Shown in pieces: positions 1-8,066 of a DNA stretch of 42,917 nt. The position numbers and the translations under genes were made by a program. The stretch is taken from contig PLNR01000011.1 of NCBI GenBank assembly GCA_003141835.1, positions 171,804 to 214,720 on the forward strand, in the 5' to 3' direction. This DNA is from Candidatus Omnitrophota bacterium (lineage in GTDB: Bacteria > Omnitrophota > Gorgyraeia > Pluralincolimonadales > Pluralincolimonadaceae). The notes below the pieces were generated by a model, which saw only the letters and a program-made list of their open reading frames with translations, did not search any database and was not told the origin of the DNA. The stretch's first letter is position 1; each line of letters begins with the position of its first letter.

Positions 1-768
1 AAGCTCTACCTTTGCTTTCTCCGCGGCTTCGCGCAGCCTCTGGACAGCCATCTTGTCGTTCTTTAAGTCGATGCCTGTCTCGCGCTTGAATGCGCCGACA
101 AGATAATCTATAAGGGCGTTGTCCATATCGGTGCCGCCCAGCTGCGTGTCGCCGTTGGTGGACAATACCTCGAAACCGCTCGCCTTCTGTTCTTTGTCAT
201 ACCACATCTCCATGATGGTGACGTCGAGCGTGCCGCCGCCGAGGTCGAAGACCATTATCTTCATCTCTTTTTCGGCCTTGTCGATGCCGTATGCCAAACA
301 CGCGGCCGTCGGTTCGTTTATTATGCGTAATACTTTAAGGCCCGCTATCTCGCCGGCATCTTTCGTAGCCTGGCGCTGGTTATCGTTGAAATACGCGGGG
401 CATGTGATGACCGCTTCGACCACACTGTCGCCCAGGTATGCCTCTGCATCCTGTTTGATCTTCTGCAGTATGAACGCGGATATCTGCTGGGGCGTATAAT
501 CCTTGCCGTATACGCTGAATTTATAATCGGTGCCCATCTTGCGTTTCGCGGCCTGTATCGTCCCTTCCGGGTTTATCGCCGCCTGCCTGCGCGCCGGCTC
601 GCCGACCAGGCGGGTTCCGTCCTTCGTGAAGGCCACATAAGACGGGAACGCTTTTCCGCTCGCCACTCCCGCGCCTTCTGCCGACGGTATTATCGCCGGG
701 CGGTCGCCTTCCATCACAGCTGCCGCCGAGTTCGACGTGCCCAGATCTATACCTATCGCCCTTGCCAT
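1..768 (-). CDS. dnaK: Molecular chaperone DnaK (N-terminal part; runs off window start)
   Basis: Minus-strand translation from ATG at 768: [32 protein letters not shown]...[45 protein letters not shown]...[13 protein letters not shown]; classic Hsp70 ATPase motifs. Not in the ORF track because truncated. Confidence 0.98.
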   Translation of the reverse strand, partial: MARAIGIDLGTSNSAAAVMEGDRPAIIPSAEGAGVASGKAFPSYVAFTKDGTRLVGEPARRQAAINPEGTIQAAKRKMGTDYKFSVYGKDYTPQQISAFILQKIKQDAEAYLGDSVVEAVITCPAYFNDNQRQATKDAGEIAGLKVLRIINEPTAACLAYGIDKAEKEMKIMVFDLGGGTLDVTIMEMWYDKEQKASGFEVLSTNGDTQLGGTDMDNALIDYLVGAFKRETGIDLKNDKMAVQRLREAAEKAKVEL

Positions 769-769
769 T

Positions 770-1303
770 TTATATTTCCTCCTTATTATTATTTTCTTCT
801 ATTTGTCCGTCTTTTTTCTTTGAGACCTTTACCGCAGCCGGCCTCAATACCTTGCCGTTCAGTTCATATCCTTTTCTCATTACTTCCAAAACCGTGTTCT
901 CGGGATGCCCGTCATCTTCGGCATGCTCGACCGCCTCATGCTTCTCCGGGTCGAAAGGCTGGCCCTTGGGATCTATCGTCTTCAATCCGCTGTCCTTTAA
1001 TATATCCTCGAAATCGCGCCTGACCATCTCGATGCCCTGTAGCAATACCTTCGCGTCATTGGTATTCTTTGCCGAATCTATCGCGCGCTCGAAATCGTCC
1101 ATCACCCTCAGGAGTTCGGTAATAAGGCCTTCGTTCGCGAACTTCAGGAAATCCGTCTTTTCCTTATCATGCCGCTTCTTCCGGTTCTCGAAATCCGCCT
1201 GTATGCGAAGCATCTTATCGAGGCACTCGTCAGCTTTCGACGCCTTTTCCTTCAGGGCATTCAATTCGCTTTCAGGGATATGTACTTTCTTCTCTTCCGC
1301 CAA
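770..1303 (-). CDS. grpE: Nucleotide exchange factor GrpE
   Basis: Central '[16 protein letters not shown]...[12 protein letters not shown]' and C-terminal '[25 protein letters not shown]' GrpE motifs; 1 bp from dnaK. Confidence 0.96.
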   Translation of the reverse strand: MAEEKKVHIPESELNALKEKASKADECLDKMLRIQADFENRKKRHDKEKTDFLKFANEGLITELLRVMDDFERAIDSAKNTNDAKVLLQGIEMVRRDFEDILKDSGLKTIDPKGQPFDPEKHEAVEHAEDDGHPENTVLEVMRKGYELNGKVLRPAAVKVSKKKDGQIEENNNKEEI

Positions 1304-1316
1304 AATTCTCTCCTTA

Positions 1317-2363
1317 TTATTCGCTTAATCTCGCCAGAAGGCGACTGAAGGAATTACTGACATATTCTACGGCCGGGAGGGCCCTAGAATAATCCATCCG
1401 GGTTGGTCCTATCAAGCCTATGCTTCCGATGTTCTGGTTGCCGATCCTGTAATTCGACATCACTATACTGCAATCTTTAATGTCATCAAAAATATTTTCC
1501 GTCCCTATGTGGACGCTCGACTTCTCTTCGTTTAGGTCCTGCTCCATGATATCCAGGATCTCTTCCTCCCCTTCAAGGGCTTTTAGTAACCCCATCACCT
1601 TCTCGGCCTCCCTGAACTCGGGCTGCTCAATGATGTGATGCGCGCCCTCAAGCAGGAACCTCTCCTCACTCTCGTCCAATATATGCGACAAATTCAAAAG
1701 TTCGGACGCTTCCCTGAAGAGATACCGGAACGGGTCGCTCTCACCCAGGACCTTCCTCAACATATGGCCGGCGATATCATTCAACTGCAGGCCGTACAAT
1801 TCCTCGTTGAGGAACTTCGAAACCTTGGAAAGTTCCGATTCTCCCACGGCTTCGTGCATTTCGAATATGGAATGTTTCACCAGGCCCTGGGCCGTGAACA
1901 GGAGAGCGTATATCTTTGTCTTCGTGGCCGGGATGAGCTCTATCCTCTTGAATGTCCTCCTCTTGGCGCACGGGAAACTCACCAGCGAGGCTTGGCCGGT
2001 CAACTGCGATATTATCTTGGCTGCCCTCTTTATCAAGTCCTCGAGCTCGTCCGCCTCCTGGCTAAATACGCCTTCGACGAATTCCTTCTCGCCGGGGGTC
2101 AATTGCTTCTGCTCCATGATAGAATCGACGTAATACCTGTACCCCTTGTCAGTGGGCATCCTTCCGGCAGAGGTATGAGGATGGCTGATGTAACCGATAT
2201 CCTCGAGCTCGGCCATGATATTCCTGATGGTCGCCGGGCTCAAGCGTTCCCTGATCTTCTTGGAAACGGCTAAAGAACCGACCGGAATAGCGGTAGAAAC
2301 GTATGAATCTACCACTACCTCCAGGATCTTGTTTCTCCTTGAAATTGCGTCACTTACGGCCAT
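1317..2363 (-). CDS. hrcA: Heat-inducible transcription repressor HrcA
   Basis: 'SRRNKILEVVVDSYVSTAIPVGSLAVSKKI...LSPATIRNIMAELEDIGYISHPHTSAGRMPTDKGYRYYVD' is the HrcA winged-helix signature; C-terminal 'IGSIGLIGPTRMDYSRALPAVEYVS'. Confidence 0.97.
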   Translation of the reverse strand: MAVSDAISRRNKILEVVVDSYVSTAIPVGSLAVSKKIRERLSPATIRNIMAELEDIGYISHPHTSAGRMPTDKGYRYYVDSIMEQKQLTPGEKEFVEGVFSQEADELEDLIKRAAKIISQLTGQASLVSFPCAKRRTFKRIELIPATKTKIYALLFTAQGLVKHSIFEMHEAVGESELSKVSKFLNEELYGLQLNDIAGHMLRKVLGESDPFRYLFREASELLNLSHILDESEERFLLEGAHHIIEQPEFREAEKVMGLLKALEGEEEILDIMEQDLNEEKSSVHIGTENIFDDIKDCSIVMSNYRIGNQNIGSIGLIGPTRMDYSRALPAVEYVSNSFSRLLARLSE

Positions 2364-2376
2364 CTATAACTCCTGA

Positions 2377-2403
2377 TTAGCACTCTTTTGGGATGAGTGC
2401 TAA
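2377..2403 (-). promoter_or_regulatory. CIRCE operator (HrcA binding site)
   Basis: TTAGCACTC-TTTTGGGAT-GAGTGCTAA: perfect 9-bp inverted repeat with 9-nt spacer, 13 nt upstream of the hrcA start. Confidence 0.97.
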
Positions 2404-3666
2404 CTAAAGTTTATCACAATAACCTTTTTTGTCAAGCAAATTTTTTAGCCTGGCAGGCATGTCGGCTTCGAGGTAGACCCGGTCGCCCTTGAATTCCCTC
2501 TTTATTATGCCCGCCTCCCGGTAGACCTGGTTAAGGAGCTTGGCCTCGGATTGCGGGATCGAGACCCTGACATAGACGAGCGAGGCAAAAAGTATCATCG
2601 ATATCCTGCGGACAAGTTCGTCCAGGTTCTCTTTATGCAAGGCCGAGACCGCGATGGAATTCTCGAATTCTTTCTTGAGCCGGTCCACTGCTTCTTTCTC
2701 CGGGACCTTGTCTATCTTATTAAGTAATGTCACGATGGGCTTGTCGTGTATGCCCAGCTCTTCGAGGACCTCATAAACGGCCTGGCTCAGTTCACCGGCT
2801 ATCGGGCTGGACGCGTCAAGGACGTGGACGAGCAGGTCAGCCTCGACGACCTCTTCGAGCGTCGCCTTGAACGCCTCGATAAGATGGTGCGGCAGGTCAT
2901 GCAGGAACCCGACCGTATCGACAAAGACGACCTTCTGGTTGTTCGGCAATATGAACCTCCGCGCAGTCGGGTCCAGGGTCGAGAATAGCCTGTCCTGCGC
3001 CACGACGTCGGAATCGGTGAGTGCGTTCAACAATGTCGATTTGCCTGCGTTCGTGTAGCCGATCAGCGAGACTATGGCGAGGTCGCTCTCATGGCGTTTA
3101 CGCCTTAGCTCCTCCCTCCGTAAATGTATCTTCTTAAGCTCATCCTTGAGCTTTACGATCTTCTCCCTTATCTTGCGGCGGTCCATCTCCAGTTTCTGCT
3201 CGCCCGGGCCCCTTGTCCCGATCCCACCTCCGAGGCGCGAGAGCATTATGCCTTTGCCTTTAAGGCGCGGCAGCAGGTACTGTAATTGGGCGAGCTCGAC
3301 CTGGACCTTTCCCTCGATAGAGTGCGCCCTGCGCGCGAATATGTCGAGGATGAGCTGGGTCCTGTCGATGACCTTCACGTTCATTATATCTTCGAGGTTC
3401 TGCTGCTGGGTCGATGATAGGTCGTCGCCGAATATGACGACGTCCGCGCCTTTATCCTTGCAGATGAGGCCGATCTCCTCGGCCTTGCCCTTGCCGATGA
3501 ACTGCCCCGCCATCGGGGCTTCCTTAAAACACTCTATGAGATCGACGACCTCGAGGCCCGCGGACCTGACCAGTTCCTTGAGCTCGAAGTTGACATCATC
3601 GAGTTTCCAGGTGTTCTTGTACCTCCTATCGAAAAATTCGACGGTAATTAAGAGAGCTTTTTCCAT
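2404..3666 (-). CDS. hflX: GTPase HflX
   Basis: 'RLGGGIGTRGPGEQKLEMDRRKIREKI' HflX signature, 'GYTNAGKSTLLNAL' P-loop, 'DTVGFLHDLPHHLIEAFKATLEE' G3 region, 'NKID' G4. Confidence 0.97.
   Translation of the reverse strand: MEKALLITVEFFDRRYKNTWKLDDVNFELKELVRSAGLEVVDLIECFKEAPMAGQFIGKGKAEEIGLICKDKGADVVIFGDDLSSTQQQNLEDIMNVKVIDRTQLILDIFARRAHSIEGKVQVELAQLQYLLPRLKGKGIMLSRLGGGIGTRGPGEQKLEMDRRKIREKIVKLKDELKKIHLRREELRRKRHESDLAIVSLIGYTNAGKSTLLNALTDSDVVAQDRLFSTLDPTARRFILPNNQKVVFVDTVGFLHDLPHHLIEAFKATLEEVVEADLLVHVLDASSPIAGELSQAVYEVLEELGIHDKPIVTLLNKIDKVPEKEAVDRLKKEFENSIAVSALHKENLDELVRRISMILFASLVYVRVSIPQSEAKLLNQVYREAGIIKREFKGDRVYLEADMPARLKNLLDKKGYCDKL
2408..2435 (-). promoter_or_regulatory. Sigma70-like promoter of hrcA-grpE-dnaK, inside the 3' end of hflX
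   Basis: Minus strand: TTGACA (2435-2430), 16-nt spacer, TAAACT (2413-2408); expected TSS falls in the CIRCE. Confidence 0.7.
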
Positions 3667-4565
3667 AACCCGCGAGCGGTCTCCTCTGTATCAAAATCCT
3701 CGTCCAGCATTATCCATTCGACCCTCTTGTCGCGCCTGAACCACGTGAGCTGGCGTTTCGCGAAATGCCGCGTGTTCCTCTTCACTAACCTTTTCGCCTC
3801 TTCCAGGTCGTATTCCCCGTTAAGATATCCCAATACTTCCTTATACCCAAGCGCCTGCGAGGCGGTAAGGCTCAACTTCCCTTCGAGCAGGCCCCTCGTC
3901 TCGTTCACCAGGCCTTCGGCGAACATAAGTTCGACTCGTTCGTCTATCTTCCCGTATAACGCCGGGCGTTCCATATTAAGGCCGAAGATCCTGACTTCAT
4001 ACTTATCTCCTAATCCGGCCGTATTTTTCCTTAATTGCGATATCGGCGCCTTGGCTTTCTGGTATACCTCCAACGCCCTTATTATCCTGCGCAGGTCGTT
4101 CGGATGTATCTTGGCGGCCCCCTCTTTGTCCGTCTCCTGCAGCCTGCGGTATAAAGCCCCGACACCGAACTCGGCCGCCTCCTCTTCAAGGCATCTCCGT
4201 AATTCCCTGTCGGTCTCCGGCGCCTCGAAAATTCCGTCTATCAGTACTTTGACATAAAGTCCGCTTCCCCCGACCAATAGCGGCGTCCTTCGCCTTGATA
4301 TTATCTCTTCGATAGCTTTGACTGCGAGTCCGCGGAATTGGGCGACAGAGAATTCCTCAGACGGCTCGATGATGTCTATCAGGTGGTGGGGTATCGAATT
4401 AAGGAGGCGCCTCGCCGGCTTTGAGGTCCCGACGTTCATCCGCCTGTAGACCTGCATCGAATCGCAGGAAACTATCTCGCATTCGATGAGCTTCGCGAGC
4501 TCAAAGGATATGCCGGTCTTGCCTATCGCGGTCGGGCCGACCAGGAATACGAGCCTGTTCGCCAT
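3648..4565 (-). CDS. miaA: tRNA dimethylallyltransferase MiaA
   Basis: 'VGPTAIGKTGISFELAKLIECEIVSCDSMQVYRRMNVGTSKP', 'HHLIDIIEPSEEFSVAQF', 'GGSGLYVKVLIDGIF', 'RNTRHFAKRQLTWFRRD'. Confidence 0.97.
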   Translation of the reverse strand: MANRLVFLVGPTAIGKTGISFELAKLIECEIVSCDSMQVYRRMNVGTSKPARRLLNSIPHHLIDIIEPSEEFSVAQFRGLAVKAIEEIISRRRTPLLVGGSGLYVKVLIDGIFEAPETDRELRRCLEEEAAEFGVGALYRRLQETDKEGAAKIHPNDLRRIIRALEVYQKAKAPISQLRKNTAGLGDKYEVRIFGLNMERPALYGKIDERVELMFAEGLVNETRGLLEGKLSLTASQALGYKEVLGYLNGEYDLEEAKRLVKRNTRHFAKRQLTWFRRDKRVEWIMLDEDFDTEETARGLWKKLS

Positions 4566-4568
4566 ATG

Positions 4569-6746
4569 CTACGGGAGGACCTTTGTCGGGAGGCCTTCCG
4601 CGCGAAGTTTTTTCGCGAGTTCTTCCGCCTCTTCCCTGGTGTTAAGCTTTCCGACCCTGACTTTGTTGGATTCCTCGCCCTGCAGCTTCGCTATCGAGGC
4701 ATCATAACCCTTCCTTACAAGTTCGTCGCAGAGTTTGAGCGCGTTCGCCTTATTATTGAACGAGCCGACCTGCACCGTAAAATACAGGGTCTCCTCGCGC
4801 AGGGCCTGCGCGGACATCTCGGACTCAAAACTTGACGGGAAATCCGACCTCACCTTCTGGTAATGGTCCCTGGCGTCCTGCCATTTGCCTTCTTTCTGCT
4901 CGCATTTCGCGATCCTGAAATAGGCCGTGGCCGCGCCCTGCGACCTGGGATACTTGGCGAGGTACTTCCCGTATTCGGCCATGGCGCCCTTGAAATCTCC
5001 GGCAAGGTAATAGCTGTCGGCTGTCCCCAGCTGCGCGAGCGGAGCCAGCCCGCTCCCCGGGAACGTCTCTATAAGCGTATTGAAATTCTTCCTGGCGAGG
5101 TCATACCTGCCCAACTTGTTCAGGCTCGTGCCCATCATATAGAAGACCTTGTCTTTCTCCCTGGATGTCCCGAGCGCCTTCACGCCTTCGCGCACCGTAT
5201 TCTCGTAATCGCCGCTGACAAAATATCCTTCGATGGTCCCTGTTATCTCAGCCTTAACGGCATTACAAAATATCCCGCCGGCCAAAACAATAAATAACAC
5301 GGCTGCGCCGACCAGTGTATGCGCCAAAACCGACTCGACCATGACCGTCTTTAATTTGCCTATAAGGTCGGACGTCCCGACCGTAACTACCTTTATATTC
5401 TGCCTGTTCCTTCCTGTCACTTTATGTTTTTCCTTTCTGCATATGTTTTCAACGAGGACTTCAGCCTGGCCGCCTATGAACTCCTTATCCTTCAGGCCTG
5501 ATATCTTATCCCGCAGCTCCAGCAGCACCTGGTTGCGCTCTTCCTTTACGCCTTTCGGCACGTCATCTTCGAGCCCGCTCGCCTTTGCCGGCGGCCGCGG
5601 GGAATACTTGAATATGAACGCGGAATTGAACTCTACGTCCTCCATGAGCTTTTTTGTCATCATAAAATCTTCGTCCGATTCCCCGGGATAGCCCACTATG
5701 ACATCTGTGGTTATCGCGCAATCGGGGACGTGCTTGCGGAGCATCTCGACCTTTTTCAGGTATTCGGCCGCCGTATATCCCCTGTTCATGGACTTCAATA
5801 TTCTATCAGAACCGGACTGCAAGGGCAAATGGAGATGCTCGCAGACTTTCGGAAGGTCGCGCATAGCCTTAAATAAATCCTCTCCCGCGTCTTTAGGATG
5901 GCTCGTCAGGAAGCGGATGCGCTCGATTCCGTTGATCTTATTTATATCCTCTAACAATCTGGCAAAATTACATGATCCAGGGGTCAGGGATCGGGATTCA
6001 GGCTCTTGGCGGGTGACTGCCGACGGAGCCCTTGTCCCTGCTGCTTCGCAAAGCTGCGGGGACGAGGTGCTCGGCAGGCAGGACCCGCTGATTTCGCGAT
6101 CCCTGAACCCTGAATATGAATTTACATTCTGCCCCAGCAAAGTGACTTCTTTGTATCCGTTATCCGCCAGCGCTTTTATCTCGTCAATTATGCTTTCCGC
6201 CGGCCTGCTGACCTCCCGCCCCCTTACATACGGCACGATGCAATAAGAACAGTAATTATTACAGCCCTCCATTATGGTCACGAGGGCCGATATGCCTTTC
6301 GTATGGTACGCGATATTTCCGATATACGGGCGCGCCTCTTTATCGGTCGCAATTACCGCGTCCCTGCGGTTTACAAGGATGCTTTCGACGGTAGCGGGAA
6401 TATCGTAAATATTGGCAGGGCCGACGATGAAATCGACTATAGGCAGCGTCTCTATGATCTTCCTGCCCTGCGCCTTGGCCATGCAGCCGACTACGCCGAT
6501 GACGAGGCCGGGCCTCTTCTTCTTCAGGGCCTTAAGTTCGCCGATATTGCTTATCGCGCGGTCCTCGGCATGCTTCCTGACCGAGCATGTATTGAATACG
6601 GCTACATCCGCGTCTTCGGCCGAATCCGCGAGCGCCCAGCCCTTCTGCATGAATATGCCGACGATCTCTTCCGAATCCCGGAAGTTCATCTGGCATCCGA
6701 AAGTGCGAAGGTAAACCTTCTTTTTTTGTATCTCTTTATTCATCAT
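4569..6746 (-). CDS. miaB: tRNA methylthiotransferase MiaB with an internal in-frame insertion, fused at the C-terminus to TM-TPR-SPOR domains (single 725-aa ORF)
   Basis: N-terminal UPF0004 cysteines (TFGCQMN, NTCSVRKHAEDR, GVVGCMAKA), radical-SAM CNNYCSYC, TRAM tail 'GRNRQNIKVVTVG...AHTLVG'; then TM 'AAVLFIVLAGGIFC', TPR-like repeats, and SPOR-like 'LYFTVQVGSFNNKANALKLCDELVRKGYDASI...VRVGKLNTREEAEELAKKL'. Confidence 0.93.
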   Translation of the reverse strand: MMNKEIQKKKVYLRTFGCQMNFRDSEEIVGIFMQKGWALADSAEDADVAVFNTCSVRKHAEDRAISNIGELKALKKKRPGLVIGVVGCMAKAQGRKIIETLPIVDFIVGPANIYDIPATVESILVNRRDAVIATDKEARPYIGNIAYHTKGISALVTIMEGCNNYCSYCIVPYVRGREVSRPAESIIDEIKALADNGYKEVTLLGQNVNSYSGFRDREISGSCLPSTSSPQLCEAAGTRAPSAVTRQEPESRSLTPGSCNFARLLEDINKINGIERIRFLTSHPKDAGEDLFKAMRDLPKVCEHLHLPLQSGSDRILKSMNRGYTAAEYLKKVEMLRKHVPDCAITTDVIVGYPGESDEDFMMTKKLMEDVEFNSAFIFKYSPRPPAKASGLEDDVPKGVKEERNQVLLELRDKISGLKDKEFIGGQAEVLVENICRKEKHKVTGRNRQNIKVVTVGTSDLIGKLKTVMVESVLAHTLVGAAVLFIVLAGGIFCNAVKAEITGTIEGYFVSGDYENTVREGVKALGTSREKDKVFYMMGTSLNKLGRYDLARKNFNTLIETFPGSGLAPLAQLGTADSYYLAGDFKGAMAEYGKYLAKYPRSQGAATAYFRIAKCEQKEGKWQDARDHYQKVRSDFPSSFESEMSAQALREETLYFTVQVGSFNNKANALKLCDELVRKGYDASIAKLQGEESNKVRVGKLNTREEAEELAKKLRAEGLPTKVLP
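5981..6110. repeat. Large palindromic element inserted in frame within miaB
   Basis: Nested complementary arms: GGGTCAGGGATCG (5981-5993) / CGATCCCTGAACCC (6097-6110); GCGGGT (6009-6014) / ACCCGC (6083-6088); TGCCGA (6018-6023) / TCGGCA (6071-6076); GTCCC (6034-6038) / GGGAC (6059-6063). Confidence 0.85.
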
Positions 6747-6790
6747 ATCGTTATAAATATTTTTAGCGTCTGGGATTTTGCAAAATATGG

Positions 6791-6928
6791 CTACCTTTGA
6801 CCTAAAATGTCACGTACATTCATCGGTCCGTAATTGAAATAGAACCGTCCCCATTTTCTTACAACTTTACCAGAAGGTAATATCTCTAAAAACTCTTGTG
6901 GTATTGCTGGAATTAATGGAATTGGCAT
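6791..6928 (-). CDS. Possible 45-aa small ORF upstream of miaB (unknown)
   Basis: Own translation: MPIPLIPAIPQEFLEILPSGKVVRKWGRFYFNYGPMNVRDILGQR*. No clear Shine-Dalgarno; overlaps a repeat-like motif. Confidence 0.3.
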   Translation of the reverse strand: MPIPLIPAIPQEFLEILPSGKVVRKWGRFYFNYGPMNVRDILGQR

Positions 6929-6996
6929 AATAAGTTATATGAAATCGGAAATAGCCCTGTTTTAAACCTAATCCTAGGCTTCTGATTTACTATATT

Positions 6997-7020
6997 GCCC
7001 CTTGGGGGAACGTCCCTAGG
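6997..7020. repeat. GGGACGTTCC-core partial palindrome overlapping the stop codon of the DUF4238-like gene
   Basis: Minus strand CCTAGGGACGTTCCCCCAAGGGGC; similar to CCTAGGGGACGTTCCAAAAAGGG at 27545. Confidence 0.55.
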
Positions 7021-7945
7021 TTTTCAGGTTCTTTGAAATCGCACTTAAATCTTCTTTTCTATTCGCGAATAAGCTTTCCTCGCAATTATCTACAATTAAA
7101 TTATTTAAATATCTTACTTCTTCTACACCAACTATATCTCCATACCCCAAACTAAACTTTGCATTATGACTTATAAAAATTCCCAATTTAGGTGAAATAG
7201 GATAATACAACTCTACATCTTTTGGAAACGGCTCCCCTTCATTTTTATCCTGTATTATATTTATTACAGGTTGATCTCCGGTTATAAAATTAAGATTAGA
7301 ATTATTTTTAATCAATTTTATAGAAGTGGCTTCTTTCGAAAAGGCATATACCATATTTGAAGAGAAAAAGACTGAAAGAATTGCATATCCTGTAGAAGAA
7401 ATCCTAGATAGACTATCATTATCGCTTTTTTTCATACCGGCATTAACGACATTTAAACAAGCATTTCTCATCTTTTTAGTTCTAAAATATTGGAAAAATA
7501 GATAAAATAAAAAATCAATTCTCTTGTTCTCATCTTGCCAAAAATCGACATTTTTATCTAGTAAATCCCTTAAATAAACCCCCCGACTTTCTATCTCGCA
7601 ATGAAAATCTTCCATAGCTTGTAAAGCTACTGTCTTTTCTGTACACAAATCATTGGCAGCTTTTGATGATTTCAATAAAATAAATACGCTATCAAAAAAA
7701 CTAAGCCATTCGTCATTGATTCCTTTTAGAAAAGGTATTTGCTTTTTAGGAATCCCTAAGACCTTAATGAGCTCATATTCTCGTGTATCAATTAAATCAA
7801 TTTTGTAGAAATAACCCTCAACTGCTAAATTTACAGGATTAGCTTTATAAATGGAGCCATTTCTTAGGCAATACACTTGGTCGTTTTCCGCCCAAGACAC
7901 TAAATATTCTCGCCAAACATAATGTTGACGTTTTTTAATATTCAC
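7016..7945 (-). CDS. DUF4238-like protein
   Basis: N-terminal 'KKRQHYVWREYLVSWAENDQVYCLRNGSIYKANPVNLAVEGYFYKI' and 'LNFITGDQPVINI' resemble DUF4238; markedly AT-rich relative to flanks. Confidence 0.65.
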   Translation of the reverse strand: MNIKKRQHYVWREYLVSWAENDQVYCLRNGSIYKANPVNLAVEGYFYKIDLIDTREYELIKVLGIPKKQIPFLKGINDEWLSFFDSVFILLKSSKAANDLCTEKTVALQAMEDFHCEIESRGVYLRDLLDKNVDFWQDENKRIDFLFYLFFQYFRTKKMRNACLNVVNAGMKKSDNDSLSRISSTGYAILSVFFSSNMVYAFSKEATSIKLIKNNSNLNFITGDQPVINIIQDKNEGEPFPKDVELYYPISPKLGIFISHNAKFSLGYGDIVGVEEVRYLNNLIVDNCEESLFANRKEDLSAISKNLKT

Positions 7946-8017
7946 GACTCACCTTCACCAACGCTGTACAGAAAAATAATAATAAAGAAGGTTCTATTTT
8001 TCGCCCTAATCATTTTT

Positions 8018-8038
8018 ATCACAATCACTTAGCATCTT
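8018..8038 (+). repeat. Direct repeat copy 1 (ATCACAATCACTTAGCATCTT)
   Basis: 19/21 identical to 9008-9028; the two copies bracket the alpha/beta-hydrolase gene. Confidence 0.6.
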
Positions 8039-8066
8039 AAGTATCCCCGAAATCATCCCGCGCTAC

